A stretch of DNA of 29,716 bases from CAYIHX01 sp964363305. Lineage in GTDB: Bacteria > Bdellovibrionota > UBA1018. Location: the NCBI GenBank assembly GCA_964363305.1, contig CAYIHX010000041.1, forward strand, positions 1-29,716, read 5' to 3'. The translations under genes were made by a program, and so were the position numbers. Below, one piece after another: positions 22,393-29,716 of this stretch. The notes under the pieces are model-generated. The model did not search any database. It was given only the letters and a program-made list of their open reading frames with translations, and had not been told where the DNA came from. The stretch's first letter is position 1, and each line of letters opens with the position of its first letter.

Positions 22393-23095
22393 TGCGGTGG
22401 AGGCTCTCCGTCAGGAGGGCCACCCCGATTCCCGCAACGGCTGCGGCAAGCACATCCGTGGGAAAATGCCGTCCGCTGAGGACGCGAAAGAGCCCGGTGA
22501 GTAGGCTGAGACTGACGGCGACGATGCCGACCAGGCGAATCAGCTTCGGTTGATCTGTTTGGTGCGAGCGTAAGATCAGGACGGCTGTCAGGCAGGCAGT
22601 GACTGTAAAGCTCGTATGGCCTGAGTAGAACGAGATGTAATGGGCCGGGTTTTGCCCGAGCACGCCCGGATTCAAATAGACGAAGGGTCGGGGGCGCTGG
22701 ACGAGGTTTCTGACGATCTCCATGGCCGCTCCATTGATGAGCGTGGCTTCGAACGCCTGAAGGGTGTCGAGTCCCCATCTTTTGAAGCGAATGCTCCAAG
22801 GGAGAGTATGTTGGGAGAGGCCCCAGAGACCGGTGCCGAGCAGGAGCGCTGCTGCCGTGTACTGGGTAATAAATGAAAACGAGTCGAGGAAGGGAGAGTG
22901 GGGGTACGACACCACCCAACGGTCGATCCCGGCGATCGTGTCCGGCGTACAGGTGAGTGGATCAATGCAGTGAGGGAGAATGAAGCGAGAACGGTTTCGC
23001 ACTGAAAAGACCCAGAGGGCTCCGCTGACGGCGGCGAGGACAAGTGTCACTAAGGAGAAGCGATGCGAAGCGCCTAAAGAGAAATGCCTCTTCAT
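22376..23095 (-). CDS. PAP2-family membrane phosphatase
   Basis: This is a 239-residue integral membrane protein with about five or six hydrophobic helices. It carries the three-part phosphatidic-acid phosphatase signature in variant form. Motif 1 is RNLVQRPRP (129-137), with Arg for the usual Lys. Motif 2 is YSGH (157-160) instead of PSGH. Motif 3 is RVLSGRHFPTD (204-214), with Arg204, His210 and Asp214 in register but Phe before the Arg instead of Ser. The catalytic histidines are kept, so it is probably active on a lipid phosphate such as undecaprenyl pyrophosphate or phosphatidate; the substrate cannot be read from the sequence. It is convergent with, and overlaps, ctaF. Confidence 0.85.
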   Translation of the reverse strand: MKRHFSLGASHRFSLVTLVLAAVSGALWVFSVRNRSRFILPHCIDPLTCTPDTIAGIDRWVVSYPHSPFLDSFSFITQYTAAALLLGTGLWGLSQHTLPWSIRFKRWGLDTLQAFEATLINGAAMEIVRNLVQRPRPFVYLNPGVLGQNPAHYISFYSGHTSFTVTACLTAVLILRSHQTDQPKLIRLVGIVAVSLSLLTGLFRVLSGRHFPTDVLAAAVAGIGVALLTESLHRISWKR

Positions 23096-23104
23096 CTTTT
23101 TAGG

Positions 23105-23116
23105 CTAGCACGCTAG
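23105..23116. promoter_or_regulatory. Short inverted repeat CTAGC-AC-GCTAG between divergent genes
   Basis: A perfect 5-bp inverted repeat with a 2-bp spacer lies in the 50-bp gap between the PAP2 and TerC-family starts. It could be an operator shared by both genes, but it is short enough to be chance. Confidence 0.25.
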
Positions 23117-23145
23117 AACGCTGGGCACAGGGGATTTAGCCAGAT

Positions 23146-23904
23146 ATGAGCGAGTTTTTTACTCCGGCTGCTTTAGTCGCTTTCTTAACGTTGTCCGCGA
23201 TGGAAGTCGTCCTGGGGATCGATAACATCATTTTCATTTCTATTTTGGTTTCAAAGCTTCCGGTTTCTCAGCAGGCTCTGGCTCGGCGATTCGGGATCGG
23301 GTTAGCGCTCGTGTTTCGAATCCTTCTCATCTTCTCGATCAGCTGGTTGATGGGCCTGACCCGGCCCCTTTTCGTCGCATTTGGAAATGAGATCTCCGGT
23401 CGAGATCTCATTCTGATTTTTGGCGGTTTGTTCCTCGTCGCCAAAGCAGTTTATGAGCTTCATGAGAAGCTCGAGAGCGGCCCGGTCGAAGAAACAACGC
23501 AGGTTCCGGTCGGTGCGGGGTTTGCCATGATCGTCGCGCAGATCGGCTTGATCGACATTATTTTCTCGCTCGACTCGGTCATCACGGCGGTCGGAATGAG
23601 TAATCAGCTTCCGATCATGATCGCGGCAATGTTGGTCGCCGTGGCGTCGATGGCCTTGCTGGCGGCCCCCGTCGGTGCGTTTGTGCATCGGCATCCTACT
23701 TTGAAAGTCTTGGCTCTCGCTTTCCTCGTGCTCATCGGAACCATGCTCTTCATGGATGGGCTCGGTACGCATGTGAACAAGGGGTATATCTATTTCGCGA
23801 TGGCCTTCTCGGTGGTCGTTGAGATCCTCAACATCAAGTTTCGCCATAAGGAGACGCCGGTGGCGTTGAAGACGCCCGAATACGTGGAGACCGCAAAGAA
23901 GTAG
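23146..23904 (+). CDS. TerC family integral membrane protein
   Basis: This is a 252-residue inner-membrane protein with about seven hydrophobic helices. The TerC hallmarks are the first-helix LSAMEVVLGIDNIIFISIL and the fourth-region GLIDIIFSLDSVITAVGM, both with the conserved acidic residues inside the membrane. TerC-family proteins export manganese and help load metal onto secreted enzymes; older names link some to tellurite resistance. No tellurite-resistance partner genes are nearby, so a metal-export role is more likely. No strong ribosome site is visible. The gene stands alone between a divergent PAP2 gene and a convergent operon of secreted proteins, with six bases between stops. Confidence 0.9.
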   Translation: MSEFFTPAALVAFLTLSAMEVVLGIDNIIFISILVSKLPVSQQALARRFGIGLALVFRILLIFSISWLMGLTRPLFVAFGNEISGRDLILIFGGLFLVAKAVYELHEKLESGPVEETTQVPVGAGFAMIVAQIGLIDIIFSLDSVITAVGMSNQLPIMIAAMLVAVASMALLAAPVGAFVHRHPTLKVLALAFLVLIGTMLFMDGLGTHVNKGYIYFAMAFSVVVEILNIKFRHKETPVALKTPEYVETAKK

Positions 23905-23910
23905 CGTCGT

Positions 23911-24933
23911 TTAGGGAAGGCGACGTCTTCTCTCGGGAACCGGAGCTTCGATCGGGAGTCGCGAAAGGCAAACTTTCAGCTGGAGTTCGATCTGGTCGCG
24001 CCCCCGGAGGCTATGCGCGACGTGGGGGGCGGCCTCCCGCAAAAATTGCGCCTCCAGGAGGAGGGGTCGGAGGTCGTCCCGAAGTTGAGTCTGTGTTTCC
24101 GGCGCGACCGGCGAGGCACGGGAAAGCGAGCAGATCTGCTCTCTCAGCTGCACGGTGGTGGCCGCATTTTCCGTAACGATCTCGCCATCCAGCTCTTCCA
24201 ACAAGGGCGCGGGATCGATCGGCACGGTGTCGAACCCGTTCAGAATCATCGGGATCAGGAAGGCCTCGACGGCGCCTTCGGTGGCGCCGATTCCTAGGGC
24301 GGCGAGCATCATCGGCTGTCGGAGCCGCATGCCCTGGGCCACCTCTCCGACAATCACTCGAAACCGGCGGAGGAAGCGCAGGCTCTGGCCTCCGCGCATC
24401 ATGGCTCCGGCGGTTTGCCAGCCTGACCAGAGGCCTCGACCGAGGCCGATGGATTCGGCCAGGATCAACGCATGTGCCGTGCGGTCGAGGATTTTCAAGA
24501 ACGGCCACCGTTGCGTGAGTCGGGCTTCCGCCATGCGTTCGCCCATGTGGTTTGGCAGGGCGGAGAGGACGAGGCGAATCGCGCGTCGGCTTTCGGGGTG
24601 ATTTCGGTAGTCCGTGAGCAAATGAGTGATGACCGTATTGTACTGAGCGAAGTCGAGATCGGCGAGCATGCGGGCGAGTTCGTCCGCGCTGGTTTCGAGA
24701 GCCGATGCATCCAGTGTGGAGGACATCGCCGGGTCTTGCTCGACCAAGCGTGGGATCAGCCAGCCCGGGTACCCCTCGAGCTGCTCGGCGGGGATGCTGG
24801 GTTGGGGGAAGCTTTGATAGAACTCCGTGATGGCGCGTTCGATCATCCCACGACCGATGAGTACCTGAGGCGGTCCAGCCTGGGCAGGGGGCGAGACGCA
24901 GAAGAGTAAGCAAGCGAGGAGGAGTGCTTTCAT
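23911..24933 (-). CDS. Secreted protein of unknown function, third gene of unknown operon
   Basis: This is a 340-residue protein I do not recognise. Residues 1-19 are a Sec signal peptide ending in PAQA. The mature part is mostly predicted helical. A glycine- and methionine-rich hydrophobic region near 165-230 (GLWSGWQTAGAMMRGG, then MMLAALGIGATEGAVEAFLIPMIL) could sit in a membrane. The tail ends in a basic PERRRRLP. Its ATG overlaps the stop of the preceding gene by ATGA, so the two are translationally coupled. It shares with both upstream proteins the order signal peptide, helical domain, hydrophobic patch, charged tail, which suggests parts of one envelope complex. That is inference only. 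Confidence 0.7.
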   Translation of the reverse strand: MKALLLACLLFCVSPPAQAGPPQVLIGRGMIERAITEFYQSFPQPSIPAEQLEGYPGWLIPRLVEQDPAMSSTLDASALETSADELARMLADLDFAQYNTVITHLLTDYRNHPESRRAIRLVLSALPNHMGERMAEARLTQRWPFLKILDRTAHALILAESIGLGRGLWSGWQTAGAMMRGGQSLRFLRRFRVIVGEVAQGMRLRQPMMLAALGIGATEGAVEAFLIPMILNGFDTVPIDPAPLLEELDGEIVTENAATTVQLREQICSLSRASPVAPETQTQLRDDLRPLLLEAQFLREAAPHVAHSLRGRDQIELQLKVCLSRLPIEAPVPERRRRLP

Positions 24934-26420
24934 GGCGAGGCCCCGATTCGACCGAGCGTTCCAAGCAAGAAGCTCGACATATGGATGCGGGATTCTAGAT
25001 CGTCGGCGATCTCATTGAGCACGTCGATATGCTGGGTTCGCAGCAGGCTGGTAGCCTGGAGGAGAACCACGGAAGGGTGCACGGCGATTTTTCCGGCTTT
25101 GAGGCGATCAGCAAGGGAGGCTTGCTCCTCTTGTGCGCTTCCAGCGAGATACTCGTTCCAGGCAAATTCGCGCGAATCGGCATCCCAGCTCCAGCGTTCG
25201 GAGTTCTGTCGCTCCGTCATCCATTGGTCGAAGTGATTTCTGTAAATTCGGGCAAGATGATAGCAACTGGTATCGGCTTGAAAATCCTCGGGGAGCGCTC
25301 CGGCCGAAAGGAGCGCACGCACGGTGGCCGTGCGTTCTTCGGTCGAGTCGGTCTGGGCGAGGTCTTGAATCGTCTGTTCCGCAGAGGCACCGAGCGTGGC
25401 ATAGGCATCGTCAGTGTTGCCGGTTTGGAGCGCGTCGGAAGCTTCTTGCGCTGCCGTAAGAAGGCCTCGGTTTCGGTAGCTGGCCATCTGTTGGGCTCGC
25501 AGAGCCAGGCGCTGCCCTTGCGCATAAATTTCACGGAGGTCGCCGTGGCGAATCGCCCTCTCCAGATTGCGGGCGGTGATAGACAGGTTGCGCTCGTGTC
25601 GAGTCTCCTCTCGCCAGTCGAGCCACGAGCGCATTCCGACATCAAAGGCAATGCTTGTGAGGAGGGAGCCGACGAAAACACCGGGATGAAATTTCGCCAA
25701 GCTCGAAGCATTATTCACGGTTTTCACGACGAGGATCAACTCAAGCAGCTCGGCTGATAGCACCGAGATCGACAGTGTGCTCGCCATCAGTCGGAGCTCC
25801 CGGCGCATGTCTTCTCGCGAGAGCAGGGAGGGATCGAAGTCTTGCTGGGCGGACAGGCCGAGGCGAAGGAGTTGTGCCGGAGCGGGCGGAACTCGAGAGG
25901 CGAGATAGCCTGACTCCGGCGCGCTATTTCCGTGCGAGCGGCCCGCGAGCATTCCGATGACGGGCAAGATCCCCCGGACCAGACGAAAATATTGTGGAAT
26001 TCGATCCGGCCGCCTGGCCAAGGTGAGCGCGAGGGCGGGGATCGCTACGAGGAGGCCCGCCGTCTCCTCGGCCTGAATGTGATCAAGGCGCTCATTGCGG
26101 GCCCGGTTGAGCAGGCCGCCATAGAGCACCTCCCAGCGTTGTTGTAGGCTGAGTGCTAACGCGAAGATGGCATTCGGATGTGCGCCGCGGATTGAATCGA
26201 GGTACAGAAGATTTGTAGTATAAGCGGGGCGCATCGGAGTTTCAAAAAGTTCCCGCTTGATGGCGGCCAAAGCCGAAATCGTAGCCAGTGCCTGATCTTG
26301 TTCTTGCGCGACCAGATACTGTTCAACCAACTGAAGGAAGGGGGGCTCGACTGTTTGCGCATGGGCGCCTGCTTGGAAGAGCTGTGTGGCAAGAATACCG
26401 GCGAGGAGTAAGGTTCTCAT
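24930..26420 (-). CDS. Secreted or envelope protein of unknown function, second gene of unknown operon
   Basis: This is a 496-residue protein I do not recognise. A Sec signal peptide ends near AGAHA. Residues of about 30-110 are helical. Hydrophobic stretches follow (GLLVAIPALALTLA, then ILPVIGMLAG, then ISVLSAELLELILVV and HPGVFVGSLLTSIAFDVGM), enough for two or more membrane helices. The C-terminal half is charged and helical, with repeat-like alanine- and glutamine-rich stretches (LRAQQMASYRNRGLLTAAQEASDAL) that resemble helical-hairpin folds. It overlaps its neighbours by 4 bp at both ends. No catalytic motif is visible. Confidence 0.72.
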   Translation of the reverse strand: MRTLLLAGILATQLFQAGAHAQTVEPPFLQLVEQYLVAQEQDQALATISALAAIKRELFETPMRPAYTTNLLYLDSIRGAHPNAIFALALSLQQRWEVLYGGLLNRARNERLDHIQAEETAGLLVAIPALALTLARRPDRIPQYFRLVRGILPVIGMLAGRSHGNSAPESGYLASRVPPAPAQLLRLGLSAQQDFDPSLLSREDMRRELRLMASTLSISVLSAELLELILVVKTVNNASSLAKFHPGVFVGSLLTSIAFDVGMRSWLDWREETRHERNLSITARNLERAIRHGDLREIYAQGQRLALRAQQMASYRNRGLLTAAQEASDALQTGNTDDAYATLGASAEQTIQDLAQTDSTEERTATVRALLSAGALPEDFQADTSCYHLARIYRNHFDQWMTERQNSERWSWDADSREFAWNEYLAGSAQEEQASLADRLKAGKIAVHPSVVLLQATSLLRTQHIDVLNEIADDLESRIHMSSFLLGTLGRIGASP

Positions 26421-29400
26421 GTCGAAGGCCTCCTTCTGGGGGTGGACGGAAGGCCCATGGCGCGTCGAAGTCTTCGCTCCGCGGTCGTGAGTTCCTCCAG
26501 GCCGTCAATGATATCGTCCGAGGGCTCGAGCGCGCGCGAGATCGACCAGGTCTCACCGTCGCGAATTTTTCCCAGCAGGTGCGCTCCCGCCTGCTCGATC
26601 TCGCCTCTGATCTCGGCGGAAAGACCAGGAGTGGCGCGCAGCTGCCTGAGCGCTTCTGGTACTCCTGAAAATTCTCCCGGCGGTAGGGAGAGCCGTTCGA
26701 AGGCCCGGAGGTCTTCTTCGATGATCCGCGCGGCTCGCGCTTGCGTCACCGTTCCGGCCCATTGAACCACTCTCGAGAGGACCGGTTCAAGGAGGGGGCT
26801 CAGTATAGGCTTCAATAGCGGCCATGCAACGTATGGGATGAAGACGCAAAGGGCGTCTCCTGCAGCCCCCATATAAAAACTGAGCTCGGCTTGCTGGGCT
26901 TGAGAGCGGAGCCCGAGGACGGAGAGTCGCGACAGCTGGCGTTGGCCGATGAGGTCTGTGCGCAAGGCGGAGTCGGCCTCGTCGGCAAAGGCGGCCGCAT
27001 CGTGGGCCTGGTGGCCGAGGTAGGCCGTGTGCGCGACTCCCAGCACGAGGAGGGGACGCATGAAGCCTTGAACGAGTGGGTCGATCAGTAGTTCTGAAAA
27101 CACCGCCCCGATCGGGCCATAGCGGCGGAAGACTTTGCGTGCTCCCCAATTGGTCAGTTGAATGGCAATGACTGCCACTCCGCCGTGGGCGACGTATACA
27201 TTGAGGTAGCGCTCGAACAAGGCGTCGACCAGAGAAGGCGTCGCGAGGCGCTCGGCGAGATGGGCCGTGGTTGTCGCGAACGAGCCCTCACGGTCGAGCG
27301 AAAGGCGAAGCCTGACGAGGGTCTTCGCGAAGGCTTCGAGTTCCTGCCAGTTTTCGCCGCTCAGGATGCGGTCGTTTCGGGTTCGAATCTCCTGGTCGAG
27401 CTGTCGAAGGGCGGGTTCGAGCACTTTCCAGACGGTCGCCGTGCCGTTCGCGTCTAGGGCTTCAAGATGAGATTGTCGGGCGACGACGTCGGCGAGGCGG
27501 GCGGGGTAGGCTCCTACTCCTGGGCTGTGCGCGATCAGGCTCAACTCCAGAAAAGGAAACTGCGAGGCCGAGAGTTCCAGGCGGGATTGTTGGTAGGCGG
27601 CGCGGTCACGTTCGGCTGGAAAAAGCTGTTCGAGGGTAGGGTGGGCAGCGCTTCTTCCGAAACCGAACCGACGCCCCACTTCGATGAGGGCGCGGGCTCT
27701 CGCCTTGCGTTCTTCGCCGACCCGGTTACGCAGCCGGTCGGCAACCCCCGTTGGCATGCCAGGGTAGGCGCTTCGGTCGGGTCTAAACTGATGGGCTTCA
27801 ATAAAGGCTGAAATCAGGGGAAAATTGAGGGGTCTGTCGGAAACAAGTAGAGGCGAAGGGGTGGCAAACTCTCCTAGGGTCTCGAGGTAGCCTTCGTGGA
27901 TCACGGCCCAGAGGGGGTCAGTAGCTGTCTGATGAGCGGAGGGCAAGTGAGCGTCGAGTCGGCTCAGGACGGCCGATCGCAAGGAGTCGAGTGCGGAACG
28001 GAGGGAGGGCTCAGTCGAGGATAGCGTAGCGAGAGCGACGAGAGGATCGAGCGCGCTGGGAGTCGGAGGCTGGGCGGCGGAGGTATAGAGGCGCGCTGTC
28101 GAGTAGGTAGAGTGAATCCACTCGTGGCGGCTTTCGAGGCGGGCTTGTTCGGCGGTCTGATCGCTGGCTTCCAGCCAAGCTTGAAGGGCGGAGGGATCAT
28201 AGCTGTGCACGAGCTCTGCTTGGCGGTTCTTGACGAGTTCTGCGACGGCTTCAAAACCGGACTCGCTGAGATTCAGCGAGCCGCGCCCGGCGAGCGCGGT
28301 TAAAGTGTTGTAGAGCGAAGCAGTCTGGAGCTGAGCCAGAATCGGACGGAGAAGTGAAAGTTTCTTCGCGACCGACTGATTTTCGAGTGTCGAGGTGAGG
28401 CTGTCGAGCTGAGAAGCAAGCGACTCTGGCAGCTCGACTCGTTCTCGGGCCTCCACACGTTGGGCGAGCTCAAGGAGGGCTTGCGCTGCGGTGGCGCGCT
28501 GTTCGGGAGTACGGGGTCCACGGCCAGGCGTTCTCGTTTGAATTGCGATGATGGATTGAGCGAGCTCTGGGTTGATCGCGGACTGGGGAAAAAGGGCGGG
28601 GCTGTGTTCGGCCAGGGTACTCCCCAGTGCTTTGCGGTACCTGCTTTCGCGGAGAGCGGAAAGTTTCTTGAGGAGTAGCCTGTTTGGGTCGGCGAGTCGC
28701 CTGGAGATGCGGCGAAGTGGGGCGGGGAGGGGGGCGATGTTTGGCAGGCGCACCTCGGGGCCGAGCAGGTCGCGAATCCGAGCGAGATTTTCAACGGTTT
28801 GGAGGCTGGTTTGGAGTTGTGCGAAACGTAGCAGGGCCTGTTCTTTGGGTGCGCTTGCCCGGCTTTGGGCCAGGGTGCCGATCTCTTGTCCGATGAGAAA
28901 ATCACGACTGATTCGAACCGAGACGAGCGCGCCGACGGAGTCGTCGAGTTCAAGGGGGCTGACGTCACTTCCTGCAAGATTCTTACTGAGCGTCTGGGCG
29001 AGCCGGGCCGGGATGAGCATGCTCGAATCGATCCACTCTTGTTCGGTGAATGGGAGAGTCGTTGAGATTTTTGCGAGGTGGGTCTTGAGGGTGAAATTCA
29101 ATGTGCAGTTGACGAGGCTTTGCTGAGGAAGGGAGAGGGCTTCGTATTCGAGGGTGCTGAGTCCTGGGCCGTGTAAGATTTGCAGGAAGGTTTCAGCCTC
29201 GAGCTTGAAGGCCTGGGCGCGGCTTTCGATGGCCTCGAACTCGCTCGGCGTCGGAGGAGGGCCGACGGTGCCGGGCTCTCCCGGAAAGACGGCTCGTCGG
29301 ACGAGGTGGTCGAGGTCACCGTCGATGCTGTCACACTGGGCAGAGAGGCTTCGGGCTTCTTGGAGGGCGGTGAGGATGCGCTCTTGGACAACCTCGGCGT

Positions 29401-29512
29401 TTGGGCGAGGCTCGGCGCTGGCCAGGCGAATATGGAGGCCCAGTATGATTATTGTAAGAGCTTGAAATAGCGTCACTTTTTTACCCAAGCCAACCTCTGT
29501 GGGGCTACTCAT
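26417..29512 (-). CDS. Large secreted or envelope protein of unknown function, first gene of unknown operon
   Basis: This encodes 1031 residues from the ATG at 29512. I do not recognise it. A signal peptide with KK before a hydrophobic core (TLFQALTIIILGL) ends near RLASA. Residues of about 40-760 are almost entirely helical, rich in Ala, Leu, Arg, Glu and Ser, without a known motif. Hydrophobic segments lie near residues 765-830 (GGVAVIAIQLTNWGA, PLLVLGVAHTAYLG) and near 875-905 (ALCVFIPYVAWPLLKPIL). A basic tail closes it. The start is uncertain: ATG 29512 lies inside a palindrome and has no ribosome site, while an in-frame TTG at 29488 has AGAGG five bases before it and would give the tidy signal MGKKVTLFQ. 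The following gene overlaps its stop by ATGA. Confidence 0.72.
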   Translation of the reverse strand: MSSPTEVGLGKKVTLFQALTIIILGLHIRLASAEPRPNAEVVQERILTALQEARSLSAQCDSIDGDLDHLVRRAVFPGEPGTVGPPPTPSEFEAIESRAQAFKLEAETFLQILHGPGLSTLEYEALSLPQQSLVNCTLNFTLKTHLAKISTTLPFTEQEWIDSSMLIPARLAQTLSKNLAGSDVSPLELDDSVGALVSVRISRDFLIGQEIGTLAQSRASAPKEQALLRFAQLQTSLQTVENLARIRDLLGPEVRLPNIAPLPAPLRRISRRLADPNRLLLKKLSALRESRYRKALGSTLAEHSPALFPQSAINPELAQSIIAIQTRTPGRGPRTPEQRATAAQALLELAQRVEARERVELPESLASQLDSLTSTLENQSVAKKLSLLRPILAQLQTASLYNTLTALAGRGSLNLSESGFEAVAELVKNRQAELVHSYDPSALQAWLEASDQTAEQARLESRHEWIHSTYSTARLYTSAAQPPTPSALDPLVALATLSSTEPSLRSALDSLRSAVLSRLDAHLPSAHQTATDPLWAVIHEGYLETLGEFATPSPLLVSDRPLNFPLISAFIEAHQFRPDRSAYPGMPTGVADRLRNRVGEERKARARALIEVGRRFGFGRSAAHPTLEQLFPAERDRAAYQQSRLELSASQFPFLELSLIAHSPGVGAYPARLADVVARQSHLEALDANGTATVWKVLEPALRQLDQEIRTRNDRILSGENWQELEAFAKTLVRLRLSLDREGSFATTTAHLAERLATPSLVDALFERYLNVYVAHGGVAVIAIQLTNWGARKVFRRYGPIGAVFSELLIDPLVQGFMRPLLVLGVAHTAYLGHQAHDAAAFADEADSALRTDLIGQRQLSRLSVLGLRSQAQQAELSFYMGAAGDALCVFIPYVAWPLLKPILSPLLEPVLSRVVQWAGTVTQARAARIIEEDLRAFERLSLPPGEFSGVPEALRQLRATPGLSAEIRGEIEQAGAHLLGKIRDGETWSISRALEPSDDIIDGLEELTTAERRLRRAMGLPSTPRRRPST

Positions 29513-29536
29513 AACGCATTGCGTTACATTGAGCAA
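29508..29536 (-). promoter_or_regulatory. Candidate promoter with TAACGC-N3-GCGTTA operator for the three-gene operon
   Basis: On the minus strand TTGCTC (29536-29531) and TATGAG (29513-29508) are separated by exactly 17 bp. Between them lies a perfect palindrome, TAACGCA-A-TGCGTTA as read on that strand (29526-29512). An operator in the -35/-10 spacer is a classical repressor or MerR-type position. If this promoter is real, the TTG at 29488 is the better start. The same 15-bp palindrome layout occurs at 6361-6375. Confidence 0.45.
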
Positions 29537-29593
29537 GTCGGGTTTTTTAGGCTCCCCTGAAAGCGAATGGAGTGGGGGCGAGAAAGGAGTACC

Positions 29594-29609
29594 TCGGGGT
29601 TATCCCCGA
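29594..29609. other. GC-rich hairpin in the right-end intergenic region
   Basis: TCGGGG (29594-29599) pairs perfectly with CCCCGA (29604-29609) around a TTAT loop, and AGGCGCCT follows close by. The region 29537-29662 has no open coding region I can support. The hairpin could belong to a leader or small RNA, but I could not match it to a known family. Confidence 0.35.
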
Positions 29610-29662
29610 TCCAGGCGCCTCCTCCGGCTGAGCTGCACATCTAAAAGGTTCCAGGGTTTTTT

Positions 29663-29716
29663 CCAGCGAAGCAACTTCTCCAGCGAAGCAACTTCTCCAG
29701 CGAAGCAACTTCTCCA
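29663..29716. repeat. 17-bp tandem direct repeat running off the window end
   Basis: The unit CCAGCGAAGCAACTTCT occurs three times without a mismatch (29663-29679, 29680-29696, 29697-29713), and the window ends with the first three bases of a fourth copy. There are no spacers, so this is not a CRISPR array. The true copy number is unknown because the sequence stops here. Confidence 0.9.

Noticed and set aside
23146..23904. Tellurite resistance locus
   Set aside because: Only a TerC-family protein is present, without other ter genes; the family is widespread and linked to manganese export.
24011..24964. 317-codon minus-strand frame overlapping the 340-aa secreted protein in another frame
   Set aside because: The translation is dominated by Arg, Pro and His, as expected from a shifted GC-rich frame. 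The chosen frame has a signal peptide and ATGA coupling.
29527..29662. Known riboswitch, SRP RNA or tmRNA in the right-end intergenic region
   Set aside because: I looked for the conserved cores of cyclic-di-GMP riboswitches, the SRP RNA loop and a tRNA-like 3' end, and found none.
29663..29716. CRISPR array
   Set aside because: The repeat units abut without spacers and no cas genes are present.

Overview
The window looks like a chromosomal stretch from a Gram-negative, aerobically respiring bacterium of moderately high GC. Lipoproteins, periplasmic proteins, an AsmA-like YdbH protein and Tat/Sec signals all point to a double membrane. The alternative complex III next to a caa3-type oxidase, together with many lineage-restricted secreted proteins, would fit a Bdellovibrionota or other former-deltaproteobacterial genome. 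The phylum assignment is an inference and is weak. The sequence is a draft scaffold: a run of 10 N lies at 15690-15699, and the right end stops inside a tandem repeat. No rRNA, tRNA, CRISPR array, transposase or phage gene was seen. No gene-free stretch exceeds 300 bases.

Layout. 1-2184: a small secreted protein of unknown function, converging on a tatA-hpt pair, then a lipobox-bearing methyltransferase-like protein on the other side of tatA. 2197-6277 (minus strand): an operon of a NodB-fold deacetylase homologue that has lost its metal ligands, a YdbH-like intermembrane lipid-transport protein, and a YdbL lipoprotein that may also do the job of YnbE. 6469-8136: a divergent secreted protein of unknown function. 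8305-14415: the alternative complex III operon actA-actB-actD-actE-actF, with actC missing. 14422-15901: a divergent pair, an HD-GYP protein and a small Hpt-like helical protein, whose start codons are only 16 bp apart. 15918-22392: haem O synthase (ctaB, minus) diverging from sco-ctaC-ctaD-ctaE-ctaF, an A2-type caa3 oxidase whose subunit IV is fused to a dihaem cytochrome c. 22376-23904: a PAP2 phosphatase and a TerC-family membrane protein. 23911-29512 (minus): three overlapping genes for large secreted or envelope proteins of unknown function.

How the parts work together. ActA-F would oxidise quinol and pass electrons through the five haems of ActA and the one of ActE to the oxidase. The oxidase carries three more haem c groups, one in CtaC and two in the CtaF fusion, so a direct ACIII-oxidase supercomplex is plausible. 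CtaB supplies haem O/A precursor and Sco loads the CuA site. TatA fits the need to export ActB, which carries a twin-arginine motif.

The most interesting unexplained signals are: the same 15-bp palindrome (TAAYGC-N3-GCGTTA) upstream of the unknown three-gene operon and in the divergent region between the pseudo-deacetylase and the 555-aa secreted protein; the missing actC; the subunit IV-dihaem fusion; and the three-gene secreted operon itself.
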